Of a stretch of 64,000 nt of DNA, positions 28,323-37,338 are shown one piece after another (position 1 is the first letter of the stretch; each line of letters opens with the position of its first letter). The notes below the pieces were generated by a model. That model searched no databases and was not told the DNA's origin. It saw only the letters and a list, made by a program, of their open reading frames with translations. Where the stretch lies: positions 1 through 64,000 of the forward strand of contig USFD01000001.1 of NCBI GenBank assembly GCA_900553885.1, in the 5' to 3' direction. A program made the translations under genes and the position numbers. This DNA is from an uncultured Ruminococcus sp. (GTDB lineage: Bacteria > Bacillota > Clostridia > Lachnospirales > Lachnospiraceae).

Positions 28323-29588
28323 TCAGGAGCCATAGGAACTGAACGCCCGGTTATCGTCCGCATACTGCAGAACAGCGTCCAGAGACGTCTCCTGCCGCAG
28401 CCACAGAAGCTGCTGGACTGCAACCTTGTCCTGGAACTCCCAGGTAAGCTGCGAGTTCCCGACAGATACATCCGTCACTTTGCCATTTTCTATATACCAG
28501 TCTATATCGCTCTGAAGCTTATTTTCATAGACCGGCGTTATGTCTTTTATAACAGAAGAAGACTGGGTAAATGCCAGAATCTCCTGCGCCAGATCCTGTT
28601 CTGTAAGCAGATCGTAGAAAATCTCATCAATCAGCTCTCCGTATTCACTGTCTGCGCTTTTCATAAATGTCAGATTCGTCTCTCTGATCAGATCCGCCTC
28701 TCCGCTCTGCGCCGGATAGGGAAAGATGCCGAATTCCTGGTCTTCCCCATACTGGCTGGCAAACTGCATGGACCAGGAGCCGGTAAGATACATGGCCGCC
28801 TCTCCCTGGGTAAACCGGCTGTCACTTTCGAACTGGTCAATCTGCAGCGCGTCCTCCCAGGAATTCTCCAGAATCTTCCGGTTATTTTCAAAACAGTGCC
28901 GGATCACCTCATTGCCGGAAAAGTTCTGCAGGCCGCTCCGGAACTGATCCCCCCAGTCCGGCGTATCCCGGAAAATGTCGTTCGTCATATACTGCATGGT
29001 CATATTTGCCGCTTTCCAGCTTTCCTGAAAATGAGCGGCAAAAGGAACGATTCCCGCTTCCTTCAGGCGCTCTGTCACCTGATCCAGCTCTTCTTCCGTC
29101 TCCGGAGGCTCCAGATCCAGTTCCTCAAATATCCCTTTATTGTAAATCACGCCCTGATACCAGGCATTATAAGGCACCCCGTAGACCTTTCCGTCCGATG
29201 TTACCGTCTCCAGTGCCCAGGGCTCTATTTTCCCGCTGCACCGGGCGGAAATCTCTCCCAGATTGCCTGTCCTGGCGTATGTCTGCACATCCTGGGCTTT
29301 TCCGATCATAATATCCGGAATATCTCCCGCGGCAAAGCGGCCCTGGATCTTGGAATTAAATCCGTCTCCCCAGTCAACACACTCCCATTCCAGCGTCACC
29401 TGCGGATATTCCTCCTCCATCCACTCATTGATCATGTCTTCGATGCCGGCGTCTGATGTGGACTGCCCGGCAAGCACGCTGAGGGTAACCGGTTCCTGCT
29501 GCAGTTCGTCTCCCGTTCCGGTTCCGCAGGACGTCAGCGCGGCGGCAAGTATAATTCCAATGGCTGTCAGTAATTTTCTATGTCTCAT
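28323..29588 (-). CDS. Sugar ABC transporter substrate-binding lipoprotein (copy 2)
   Basis: A 421-residue paralogue of the next gene with its own lipobox (ALTSCGTG). Shared stretches such as IMIGKAQDV and TLEWECVDWG show recent tandem duplication. The ATG at 29588 overlaps the stop of the AraC-type regulator (ATGA), and AAAGGGG fits it; an earlier ATG is unlikely. Its coupling to the regulator rather than to the permeases suggests it may present ligand to the YesM-type kinase or broaden transporter specificity; both are inference. Confidence 0.9.
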   Translation of the reverse strand: MRHRKLLTAIGIILAAALTSCGTGTGDELQQEPVTLSVLAGQSTSDAGIEDMINEWMEEEYPQVTLEWECVDWGDGFNSKIQGRFAAGDIPDIMIGKAQDVQTYARTGNLGEISARCSGKIEPWALETVTSDGKVYGVPYNAWYQGVIYNKGIFEELDLEPPETEEELDQVTERLKEAGIVPFAAHFQESWKAANMTMQYMTNDIFRDTPDWGDQFRSGLQNFSGNEVIRHCFENNRKILENSWEDALQIDQFESDSRFTQGEAAMYLTGSWSMQFASQYGEDQEFGIFPYPAQSGEADLIRETNLTFMKSADSEYGELIDEIFYDLLTEQDLAQEILAFTQSSSVIKDITPVYENKLQSDIDWYIENGKVTDVSVGNSQLTWEFQDKVAVQQLLWLRQETSLDAVLQYADDNRAFSSYGS

Positions 29589-31192
29589 TTTTCCCCTTTC
29601 CTGCACCAGCTTCTGTATTCCCGCGGACTGTGCCCTGTACTCTTTTTAAATACTCTGCTGAAATATGTATAGTCATCGTACCCTACCAGAAATGCAGCTT
29701 CGGTAAGGTTCATGTCTGTTTTTTCAATATATTCTCTTGCTTTTTCAATCCGCTTATCCGTAATATAAAGGATCAGATTTTTTCCTGTTTCCTGGCGGAA
29801 CATTCTGGAAAAATACGTGCTTTCCACATGATACCTCTCTGCAAGAGACGTCAGCGTCAGTTCCTCGGCATAATGGCTGTCCACATATGCGGCCGCCCTG
29901 TGGACAATATCCTTCATGCTGTCCGTAGCGGCAAGCTCCTTCCCGCAGATCATGTAATCGATGACTTCCTCTATGGATGCGCACAGATTTTTCACATCCA
30001 GTCTTTCCACATTTTTATCCAGAATATCTGCAATGTTTTCTGTATCAGATACGCCTTCCCCGTTTTCCTGTTTCTCATTTGCCGCATAAAACATAATGAG
30101 ATTCACGACCTGGCGCACGGTCTGCTTCACCTCCAGCAGCGTCCATTCTCGTTCCGAGCAGCGGGCCAGGCCGATGGTTTCGAAAATCAGCTTCTGAATA
30201 CCCGCCCGGTTCCCGGTCATCAGATATGTTTTCAGCTGCTTCTCGTTTTCGGCGCTGACATGCTGAGGCACTGCCGCCTTCTCTTTCGTCTCGTCCGTGG
30301 AAAACAGGATCTCATCAGACCTCCGGTATTTCCTGGTCATCAGAAGCCCTACCGCCTCCACATACGCCATATAGATCGTCTCAATCTGGTAAGAATGTCC
30401 GCTTACACAGATTGTCAGACATGTATTGAGCATCCGGGAAAGGCTGATTTTTATCTTTTCCGCAATCCGGCTCAGTTCCTTTTCACTTTTCTCTGTAATA
30501 ATGACAAACTCATTTGCCCGGTAAACATAATTAAAAAGAATGGCGTCCGGATCGCCGGTTATTTCCTGCAGCTTTTTCTTGACAACATAAGAGAAAGCCG
30601 TCATATCATGCCTAAACTCCACAATGCTGTCCTTCAGATCGTGAATTTTTATAAGAATCAGGCTCATCCCGGTAAACGCCGCACTCGTATTGACTGAGAC
30701 GCTGGGGATGAACGACAGTTTATCCTGCTGGATCATCTGGCTGAATTCCCGGTCCGAAATGGCGGAGGCTGCCTTCTGCATCTGATCTTTCTGATGCTCC
30801 CTTTCCCCGATCCGCTCCATAGCGCTGGTAATCGCGTTTACCAGTTCTACTTTTGTCACCGGCTTCTTCAGATAATTAATGGCCCCTGCCATGAAAGTTC
30901 CTTTTACATAGTCGAAATCATCATATCCGCTGATTACAAACGTAATCACATCCGGATATTTTTCACGGACTATGGTCAGCAGATCTACTCCGTTCATAAA
31001 CGGCATATTAATGTCCGTAATCAGGATATCCGGCACCTCTGCTTTCATCTTCTCCAGCACATCTTCCCCGTCCGCAGCCGGTTCCATAAACTCCAGATTA
31101 TATTTTTCCCACTGAATCATGTGCCGGAACTTTTCTCTTGTCCAGTATTCGTCGTCCGCAATCAGAATTTTATACTTCCGTTCCTTTTCCAC
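29585..31192 (-). CDS. YesN-type response regulator with AraC output
   Basis: A 535-residue regulator. The receiver domain (about 5-125, Asp in ILITDINMPFMNG) is followed by a long middle region and a C-terminal AraC double helix-turn-helix (LTSLAERYHVESTYFSRMFRQETG ... LTEAAFLVGYDDYTYFSRVFKKSTG). I start it at GTG 31192, one base after the kinase stop and behind GGGGAGGG. It likely activates the downstream sugar importer and glycosidase genes in response to the kinase. Confidence 0.93.
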   Translation of the reverse strand: MEKERKYKILIADDEYWTREKFRHMIQWEKYNLEFMEPAADGEDVLEKMKAEVPDILITDINMPFMNGVDLLTIVREKYPDVITFVISGYDDFDYVKGTFMAGAINYLKKPVTKVELVNAITSAMERIGEREHQKDQMQKAASAISDREFSQMIQQDKLSFIPSVSVNTSAAFTGMSLILIKIHDLKDSIVEFRHDMTAFSYVVKKKLQEITGDPDAILFNYVYRANEFVIITEKSEKELSRIAEKIKISLSRMLNTCLTICVSGHSYQIETIYMAYVEAVGLLMTRKYRRSDEILFSTDETKEKAAVPQHVSAENEKQLKTYLMTGNRAGIQKLIFETIGLARCSEREWTLLEVKQTVRQVVNLIMFYAANEKQENGEGVSDTENIADILDKNVERLDVKNLCASIEEVIDYMICGKELAATDSMKDIVHRAAAYVDSHYAEELTLTSLAERYHVESTYFSRMFRQETGKNLILYITDKRIEKAREYIEKTDMNLTEAAFLVGYDDYTYFSRVFKKSTGHSPREYRSWCRKGEK

Positions 31193-31193
31193 T

Positions 31194-32966
31194 TTATTCC
31201 CTCCCCTTTTTCTCGGCAGGCAGCACAATAAACACACAGGTTCCCTCTCCGGGCGCGCTTTCAATATGGATGCCGTACTGATCTCCGTACAGAATTTTTA
31301 CTCTTGCATTGATATTGTAAAGACCGATCGAGCTTCCTTTTTCCGTCTGAATCATTTCGTTCTTCTGCAGGCTTTCGTTTATTTGCTCCGCGTCCATACC
31401 CATGCCGTTATCCCGGACGCTGATTACCAGATTTTCATCCTGTCTTTTAATCCGGATCTGGACTTTTTTCTCTCCTCTTTTGTTTCTCAGCCCGTGATTC
31501 AGGGCGTTTTCCACAAGAGGCTGTATGGAAATACGGGGAATCCTCTCTTTCAGAAGACTTTCATCAATATCATAGACATACTCAATGTTATCCTGCATCC
31601 TGACGCTCATAACATAACAGTAGTTCTTCAGATGATTGATTTCCTGGGCCACTGTGGACAGCTGATCTTTCATATTCAGACTGTACCGGAAAATATTTGA
31701 CAGGGACTGGCTTAACATACTTACTTCCGGGCAGTTGCGGATCTCCGCGATGCTGCTCATAGTCTCCAGGGTATTGTACAGGAAATGAGGATTGATCTGA
31801 GCCTGGAGCGCCTTGTATTCCGCCTGGCTTAACAGCAGATTCGCCCGGCTCTCCTTTTCCCGCAGCTCTTCCATCTGGTCCAGCATCTCGTTAAAATTTT
31901 CTCCCAGCTCGCCGATCTCGTCCTTGTTCTCCGTATCTGCCCGCAGATCGGTCTCCCCCTTCTTGATCCGCTGGATCGTCTGCATCAGATTTCCCAGAGG
32001 CCGGGTCATATACCTGGAAATCAAGAGAGTCAGCACTGATGTCAGCACAATCATTACCACTGCAATAAGCACAATGTTGATACTCAGATTCTTCTGATTT
32101 CTCAGCAGAAGGCTCTGAGGCAGAATGGAATATGCCGTCAGATTATATCTGGACTGCTCGACCTGAAAGATCTCCTGCTCGTTAATGCCTGTCGTATTCA
32201 CCGTATCCCCTGACGCAATCCTGGCGGACATCTCCTGATACAGCTCTTCCTCGTCTGAAGACAAGGTCCCAAGGGCCGTCACCGGGCGGTCGCCGTCGGG
32301 CTGAAGCCAGATAAACATGGTATTATCCGTGCGGTACTTCTCCATAATCGTGGTAAACACCTTGCTGTCCACGTCGCACACCACGTAGCCGATCTGCTGA
32401 TTCCGGTTGCTGTTGTTATAAAGCTTCAGAACAAAACGGAGGATGTCCTTTTCTCTGTAGGGATTATAATAACTTGAAATCAGCATGGCCGGATTGTCGG
32501 ATTCCACATATTCCAGCACTTTCTGTGCATTTTCCTGTTTCATATCCGTATAAATATCCTCCGCATACCGGTGTTTCGGGGTCACCGCTCTGCGGTAGGT
32601 ACTGATGATCTGATGCTCCGGAGTATACAGATACAGCGCCACAACGCCATCCTGTGTTTCAAAATTATTTGTCCCGATATCATATGCTCTCCGGAAAAAC
32701 TGCTGCCGCAGTTCGCGGATATTTTCTTCTTCTTTGAGAGCCTGAATGAAGTCCTCCTCCACATAAATATCAACCATGCTGCTCTCGATCCGTTTTACAA
32801 ACTGATAGATCTCATTCTGCATATTCCGCAGAGAATTTTCACTTTCATTTTTTGACTGATCATAGACAAATTCAGATGAGAGACTGTAAAACACTGCCGT
32901 CTGCAGTATCAGCGCAAGAAATGTACATCCAAGACACATTAGCAGAATTTTTGTACGTAATTTCAA
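31194..32966 (-). CDS. YesM-type sensor histidine kinase
   Basis: Membrane kinase of about 590 residues. One helix at the N-terminus, an extracytoplasmic Cache-like domain (about 30-290), a second helix, HAMP, then the His_kinase domain with NPHFLYNTLE and the ATPase motifs SIQPLVENALNHG and DNGMGM. I chose TTG 32966 because GGAGGG lies 8 nt upstream; ATG 32984 is in frame but has no ribosome site. It senses extracellular glycans, or binding protein loaded with them, and signals to the AraC-type partner. Confidence 0.92.
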   Translation of the reverse strand: MKLRTKILLMCLGCTFLALILQTAVFYSLSSEFVYDQSKNESENSLRNMQNEIYQFVKRIESSMVDIYVEEDFIQALKEEENIRELRQQFFRRAYDIGTNNFETQDGVVALYLYTPEHQIISTYRRAVTPKHRYAEDIYTDMKQENAQKVLEYVESDNPAMLISSYYNPYREKDILRFVLKLYNNSNRNQQIGYVVCDVDSKVFTTIMEKYRTDNTMFIWLQPDGDRPVTALGTLSSDEEELYQEMSARIASGDTVNTTGINEQEIFQVEQSRYNLTAYSILPQSLLLRNQKNLSINIVLIAVVMIVLTSVLTLLISRYMTRPLGNLMQTIQRIKKGETDLRADTENKDEIGELGENFNEMLDQMEELREKESRANLLLSQAEYKALQAQINPHFLYNTLETMSSIAEIRNCPEVSMLSQSLSNIFRYSLNMKDQLSTVAQEINHLKNYCYVMSVRMQDNIEYVYDIDESLLKERIPRISIQPLVENALNHGLRNKRGEKKVQIRIKRQDENLVISVRDNGMGMDAEQINESLQKNEMIQTEKGSSIGLYNINARVKILYGDQYGIHIESAPGEGTCVFIVLPAEKKGRE

Positions 32967-33292
32967 AACCTGTTCCCTCCACATTTTATCAGGCGGCAGA
33001 AAATATGCCGCCTGACTCCAACACCTCAACTGAATTCATTATAGCACGGAGGAAATATTTTTTCTCTTGTACTTTTTCGAAATATAAGTTGGATTTTTTT
33101 GAAATGAAGAAATGTAATTCGTGAACCGCCTCAAAAGGGAGTTCCGCCTGCGGGACGGATGATGGGGCCACAGCCGGGGGAGACGGTGCGGCGCTTTGGT
33201 TCCTGTTAAGCCGGATCCCCTGTGCTTTCCACTGCCGGGCGGATCAGGCAGGGCCTCCCGCTCCTTGGAACGTGCGCCTGACGGGTGCACAT
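32967..33292. other. Intergenic region upstream of the kinase, with a GC-rich block
   Basis: On the minus strand a TATAAT -10 box is at 33038-33043, about 70 bp before the kinase start. The stretch 33120-33290 is strikingly GC-rich beside AT-rich flanks, has no supported gene, and may be a transcribed or structured remnant. Confidence 0.4.
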
Positions 33293-33298
33293 AAAAAA

Positions 33299-33332
33299 GC
33301 CGCCGCGCTGATTCCTCGCTCAGTGCGGCGGC
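33299..33332 (-). terminator. Terminator of hsp20 copy 2
   Basis: A 13-bp stem (GCCGCCGCGCTGA / TCAGTGCGGCGGC with one G-T pair), followed by TTTTTTATG on the minus strand, about 50 bp past the hsp20 stop. Confidence 0.9.
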
Positions 33333-33385
33333 CTTCTTACGTTATATAATATATCAATGCCTGAAAACCGGGTGTATTCTTCGAA

Positions 33386-33838
33386 TTATCCTTCTATTGC
33401 AATGGTCTTTTTTGTCTCCACAGCCTGGGCGTCCTTTTTCGGAATGCTCAGTTTCAGGATACCATCCTCAAATTTTGCCTTAATGTCTTCCTGTGTTACA
33501 TCCTCGCCTACATAAAAGCTTCTCTGCATTGTACCTGCATAACGCTCTCTGCGGATGTATTTTCCCTTCTTATCCTGCTCGTCATTGTTTGTGCCCTTCG
33601 TAGCGGAAATGGTAAGGTATCCGTTCTCCAGCTCAGCTTTGATCTCGTCTTTCTTAAATCCCGGAAGATCAATATCCAGTTCATATCCTGTGTCATGCTC
33701 ACGGATATCTGTCTTCATCAGATTCTTCGTGTTCTTCTTATATGCAGGATTCTGTCTTCCCCAGAACTCTCTCTCAAACGGGAAATCCATCCAATCATCA
33801 TCAAATAAATTCTCTCCAAAAATACTCGGCATTAACAT
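33386..33838 (-). CDS. Hsp20/alpha-crystallin small heat shock protein (copy 2)
   Basis: A 150-residue paralogue of the gene at 11365-11817, with the same length and domain plan and most positions conserved (both begin MLMPSIFGENLFDDDW and end KKTIAIEG). The alpha-crystallin domain carries YELDIDLPGFKKDEI and FEDGILKLSIPK. The start has AGGAGATATG spacing. Its promoter and CIRCE lie about 75-120 bp upstream, exactly where the 23-kb element has inserted; the insertion leaves them intact. Confidence 0.96.
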   Translation of the reverse strand: MLMPSIFGENLFDDDWMDFPFEREFWGRQNPAYKKNTKNLMKTDIREHDTGYELDIDLPGFKKDEIKAELENGYLTISATKGTNNDEQDKKGKYIRRERYAGTMQRSFYVGEDVTQEDIKAKFEDGILKLSIPKKDAQAVETKKTIAIEG

Positions 33839-33915
33839 AAGTCATATCTCCTTTCATAAAAGGAACAATCGGAATAACACTTTGTTTTCTGGTTCCTTTC
33901 CTTTGTTCTAGTTGT

Positions 33916-33944
33916 AATATAGCACTTGTTGTTAGCAGAGTCAA
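33916..33944 (-). promoter_or_regulatory. Sigma-A promoter of hsp20 copy 2
   Basis: On the minus strand TTGACT (33939-33944), a 17-bp spacer and TATATT (33916-33921). The last three bases of the -35 box fall inside the element's direct repeat. Confidence 0.85.
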
Positions 33945-33958
33945 GAGGTGAGTGCTAA
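33932..33958 (-). promoter_or_regulatory. CIRCE operator with one degenerate arm
   Basis: TTAGCAGAG-N9-GAGTGCTAA. The right arm (33950-33958) is consensus, while the left arm differs at two or three positions. It overlaps the -35 box as in copy 1. The consensus arm lies within the 25-bp attachment repeat. Confidence 0.7.
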
Positions 33959-33966
33959 TTTTTTAA
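33942..33966. repeat. Left attachment-site repeat
   Basis: A 25-bp sequence, beginning CAAGAGGTGAGTGCTAA, repeated exactly at 57160-57184. It adjoins the integrase end of the element and contains the consensus CIRCE arm. Confidence 0.85.
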
Positions 33967-34055
33967 ATAATTTTTTTGGAAAATCTCAAAAAAGCTTGAT
34001 TTTACGGGCTTTTTCGGGCTTTCCAAATTTTCGATTTTTTCAAAAAATGGCTTAC

Positions 34056-34088
34056 TACACCATTTTTACACCATTTCTACACCAATTT
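34056..34088. repeat. Integrase arm-type sites, left end
   Basis: Three TACACCATTT boxes at 34056, 34067 and 34078 (the last TACACCAATTT), with an 11-bp period, between the attachment repeat and the integrase gene. Three more copies in the same orientation lie near the right end. Confidence 0.65.
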
Positions 34089-34230
34089 GCGCGAAAACTA
34101 CGAGCCATGCAGGGACGAAATCGGGGTGCCTTTTGGGAGCTTGCTCACGAAAAATCATGCTCAATTTGGAACCTATAAGGCGACAGCCGCGACCGAATGA
34201 ACGTAGTTCATGAGGTCCATGGCGGGCTCT

Positions 34231-35442
34231 TTACATGACCTGAACTTCATCCAGTTTGGCAATCTCCCGGACGATCCTTTCCTGATCCGTAACGTGATTG
34301 TAAACATCCATCGTCACACTGATATTGGCATGTCCCATCACATACTGGACCACCTTGATATCCAGATCTGTCTCCGCCATACGGGTGCATGCGGTATGCC
34401 TCAGGATGTGAGCGGAAATATGAGGCATCTCCTCCGGCTTCCGTCTTTCCCGCTTCGCCCGCTCCCTTTCTTCCTGATTGTATGTCTTTACAATATCCCG
34501 CAGGATAAAATTAACGGAGCTTGGCATCATGGGACGTCCGCTTCTGCTCATGAAAATGAAATCCGAAAGGCCGTCAATCTCAACGTCACGGGGAATCCCA
34601 AGCTGGAAATTCAACCGCCGCTGAGTCTCAAAGGCTTTCCCCACCATCTTGCTCATAGGAATCACCCGGACTCCGGCCTGTGTCTTCGGCAAAGTCTTAT
34701 GGAAATTACAGCCGTCCCCGTAATTTTTATAGGTCAGCTGGTGATCCACGGAAACGGTACGCTTTTTCATGTCCACATCTTTCCATGTCAGTCCGATCAG
34801 TTCTCCGCACCGGAGTCCGGTGCCGATCATGATCTGCAGCATAGGCAGATGAACCGCAAAGTTCTCATGATCTCTGACAAAGGCAAGAAGCTTTCTCTGC
34901 TGATCCAGTGTCAGCGCCGTCCGTTTCTTCTCCGGTTCCCCATAATCTCCCAATGCCTTTTTCGCCGGATTCTTGCGGATAATGTCATCCTCCACGGCAA
35001 TCTCAAAGCTGGGATGGATCATGTTGTGAATGTATTTGATCGTATTATGAGCATACTTCTGTTTACTCAGCTTGGAATAAAACAGGCGGACGTGGGATGG
35101 TCTCACTTGGACCACTTTCATCTGTCCCAGATCATTTTTTACCAGACTGTCCCACATCCGGCAGTAATTCTTCTTTGTACTCTCCGCCAGCTTAGTGGTA
35201 TCCAGATGGATCTGAAACAGATCATTGAGGGGCATACTCCTGAACTCGGTATCCGTCAGGAGCCCCTCATCCATGTCTTTGTTGATCTCCTTTTCCTTTT
35301 TCCGAAGCTCCGCCAGATCCGGGGAATAGACAGCCAGACGCCTTCCGGTCCGTTCATCCTTGTACCGGTACATATAGAGTCCGTCTTTACGCTGGGACTC
35401 CCCGGTTCTCAGATTTCTTCCTCTATTATCTTTTCTAGCCAC
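34231..35442 (-). CDS. int: Tyrosine integrase, Tn916 type
   Basis: Site-specific recombinase of about 403 residues, which fits the Tn916 Int length of 405. The N-terminal arm-binding domain begins ARKDNRGRNLRTGESQRKDG; the core-binding domain follows; and the catalytic domain carries Arg in TGLRCGEL, the HxxR box in HILRHTACTR, His in VMGHANIS, and nucleophile Tyr in MDVYNH. The start is taken at GTG 35442 behind AAAGGA; an in-frame ATG at 35544 lacks a ribosome site. It would catalyse integration and, with Xis, excision. Confidence 0.95.
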   Translation of the reverse strand: MARKDNRGRNLRTGESQRKDGLYMYRYKDERTGRRLAVYSPDLAELRKKEKEINKDMDEGLLTDTEFRSMPLNDLFQIHLDTTKLAESTKKNYCRMWDSLVKNDLGQMKVVQVRPSHVRLFYSKLSKQKYAHNTIKYIHNMIHPSFEIAVEDDIIRKNPAKKALGDYGEPEKKRTALTLDQQRKLLAFVRDHENFAVHLPMLQIMIGTGLRCGELIGLTWKDVDMKKRTVSVDHQLTYKNYGDGCNFHKTLPKTQAGVRVIPMSKMVGKAFETQRRLNFQLGIPRDVEIDGLSDFIFMSRSGRPMMPSSVNFILRDIVKTYNQEERERAKRERRKPEEMPHISAHILRHTACTRMAETDLDIKVVQYVMGHANISVTMDVYNHVTDQERIVREIAKLDEVQVM

Positions 35443-35553
35443 AAAACCATTCCTTTCTGTACGTTTGCTTCCACCTCCGTCTGTTCTCAGAATGGTCTTG
35501 TCCTGTCTAACCAAAGTATAGCACAAAACCATCCCCACGCACACATTTCCCGC

Positions 35554-35748
35554 TTATTCCGCGATGGCTTCCAGATACTTTTCCACCTTCTGTACCGAAT
35601 ACAGCACCCGGCGTCCGATGACGATCCTTGCCCCCGCGTCTTCCCCGATCTTTCTTGCTGTCATCTGACCGCAGGACAGCAGGGCGGCCAGTCCATCAAT
35701 ATCCACCGCCAAGCGAAATTTGCTCTCTCTTTCTTTTGTCTGTCTCAA
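35554..35748 (-). CDS. xis: Excisionase-like DNA-binding protein
   Basis: A 64-residue protein with a winged-helix MerR/excisionase-like core (LAALLSCGQMTARKIGEDAGARIVIGRRVLYSVQKVEKYL). Its size and position just upstream of the integrase match Tn916-family Xis and its relatives in Clostridia. It would bind near the element ends and steer Int towards excision. Confidence 0.82.
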   Translation of the reverse strand: MRQTKERESKFRLAVDIDGLAALLSCGQMTARKIGEDAGARIVIGRRVLYSVQKVEKYLEAIAE

Positions 35749-35749
35749 T

Positions 35750-36601
35750 TCACATCACCCCCTTCATCTGTTCTTTCAGCCGATTCAATTTTTCCTGCGC
35801 AGTCACGCGCCTCCGGCTCTCCCCGGAAAATTTTACCGGGACACACAGTTCCTTCAGGCGGTCATAAATCCGTGCATGAGCCGTATCCTGAGGATTGTTC
35901 AGCTCGTTTAGTGTCAGATTGGTAGTCACGATCAGCGGCTTTCCGCTCCGATACCTGCCGTCGATCACTGCATAAATCTGTTCCAAGCCATATTCCGTGC
36001 CTCGTTCCATTCCGAAATCATCCAAAATCAGCAAAGGGAACCGGCACAGGGATTTTATATACTCATTCTTTTCTGAAAAATTAGAGGACAGGTCATTTAA
36101 GACTTCCGCGAAATTCGTCATGCGGACCGGGATCTCCTGTTCCAGCAGCGCATTGGCAATGCATCCGGCCAAAAAACTTTTCCCTGTCCCTACCGCTCCC
36201 CAGAAGAGGAGACCGATATTATCACGCTTCATTTCCTCCCAATGCTTTATATAAAACCGGGCAGTCTCCGTATTCTTTGATTCCACGCGATTCTTTTTAA
36301 AGTTCCATTCCCGCATGGCTTTCTCGGAGAAACATCGTTCTTTTAAGCTCCTTACAGTTTCTTCATGCCATGACTGCTCCCGAAGCGCTTCCGCCTGTTC
36401 CCGGGCTTTTCTCCGGCAGTCACATTCCCTTGGATGGGTTTTCATTCCGAACTTCTGCGCCAACTCCTGATCAAAATAGGCTTCCTTCGGCGTGTGGCAT
36501 TTCCCGCAGTAGGTCAGACCATCTTCCCCGATGTAATCCTCCTCAGTTTTCTCTATCTGAGTTGTCATTTTCTTTAATGCTTCTTCTACGATTTCTTTCA
36601 C
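35750..36601 (-). CDS. DnaC/IstB-like ATP-binding helicase loader
   Basis: A 283-residue AAA+ protein. An N-terminal zinc-binding segment (YCGKCHTPKEAY ... RECDCRRKA) precedes the ATPase with Walker A GAVGTGKS, Walker B LLILDDFGME and sensor TTNLT. It is typical of DnaC-type loaders paired with replication initiators on plasmids and integrative elements. The GTG start overlaps the initiator's TGA and has GGAGGAAAG upstream, so translation is coupled. Confidence 0.9.
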   Translation of the reverse strand: MKEIVEEALKKMTTQIEKTEEDYIGEDGLTYCGKCHTPKEAYFDQELAQKFGMKTHPRECDCRRKAREQAEALREQSWHEETVRSLKERCFSEKAMREWNFKKNRVESKNTETARFYIKHWEEMKRDNIGLLFWGAVGTGKSFLAGCIANALLEQEIPVRMTNFAEVLNDLSSNFSEKNEYIKSLCRFPLLILDDFGMERGTEYGLEQIYAVIDGRYRSGKPLIVTTNLTLNELNNPQDTAHARIYDRLKELCVPVKFSGESRRRVTAQEKLNRLKEQMKGVM

Positions 36602-37338
36602 AGGCTTTCCTCCTCACTGCATATATAATCCGGAATCCTTCCTGCAGGAGCAGAACGCTCCGCCCATCTCCTCAGGGTAGCGGCATGGTCGGCATAGTAT
36701 TTGCCCGTAGATCTCATATAGCCGGATAATTCCTCGATCAGCCGGTTCACTCCCGGGATCTCCTGCTGAAGCTTCCTGTACTCGGATTCCGATAAATATA
36801 CGTTTTGATATTTTCCATAAACAGAGCGGGGTTCCCTCTCTCCACTTATTTGACTCTGTATCTTTTGACTATTATTCATTTGATTAGAGGACACATTTCT
36901 TCCCCTCTGACGGTCACTTTTCTTTCCCTCTGAGCGACAGGTTTCTGTCTTTCCGGACGGTTCTTTTTCTTTCCTTCCGGACAGGCAGATTCCCCGTCCT
37001 TCCTGTGGAATTTTAATGTAAAGAATGTTCGGCATACAGAATCCCTGCCGCTTCTTTTCTACCAGTCCGGCATCCTCCAGTTCGCGCATCGCTTTCTTGA
37101 TAGTAGTCTGGCTCTTTCCCAGATCCTTTGCCATGTTGGATATGGGATAGATCAAATAGATCTGCCCCTTCTCATCCTTCCATCCATTTCTCCGGGAGAG
37201 CTTCGCCCGGTCCAGCAGCATAGCATACAATACTCTGGCGGTATTCGTCAGTTCCGTCTTCAGCAAAAATCGTGGATAAGGGAGAAAGACCGGAATCCGG
37301 GTCTGATCTGTCATGTACTCGGTCAACGGCCTATTCAT
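36598..37338 (-). CDS. Replication initiator (RepA N-terminal-like)
   Basis: A 246-residue protein. A winged-helix domain opens it (RFLLKTELTNTARVLYAMLLDRA, then ISNMAKDLGKSQTTIKKAMRELEDAGLVEKKRQG), the pattern of RepA_N initiators of Gram-positive plasmids and ICEs. A short C-terminal domain ends in RWAERSAP. I chose the ATG at 37338 (AGAAGA spaced 9 nt); an ATG at 37347 is possible. It overlaps the small gene upstream by 8 bp and the DnaC-like gene downstream by 4 bp. It could drive replication of the excised circle. Confidence 0.8.
   Translation of the reverse strand: MNRPLTEYMTDQTRIPVFLPYPRFLLKTELTNTARVLYAMLLDRAKLSRRNGWKDEKGQIYLIYPISNMAKDLGKSQTTIKKAMRELEDAGLVEKKRQGFCMPNILYIKIPQEGRGICLSGRKEKEPSGKTETCRSEGKKSDRQRGRNVSSNQMNNSQKIQSQISGEREPRSVYGKYQNVYLSESEYRKLQQEIPGVNRLIEELSGYMRSTGKYYADHAATLRRWAERSAPAGRIPDYICSEEESL

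Noticed and set aside
34210..35925. Plus-strand 571-codon frame
   Set aside because: It is antisense to the integrase and excisionase; the protein has no recognisable features.
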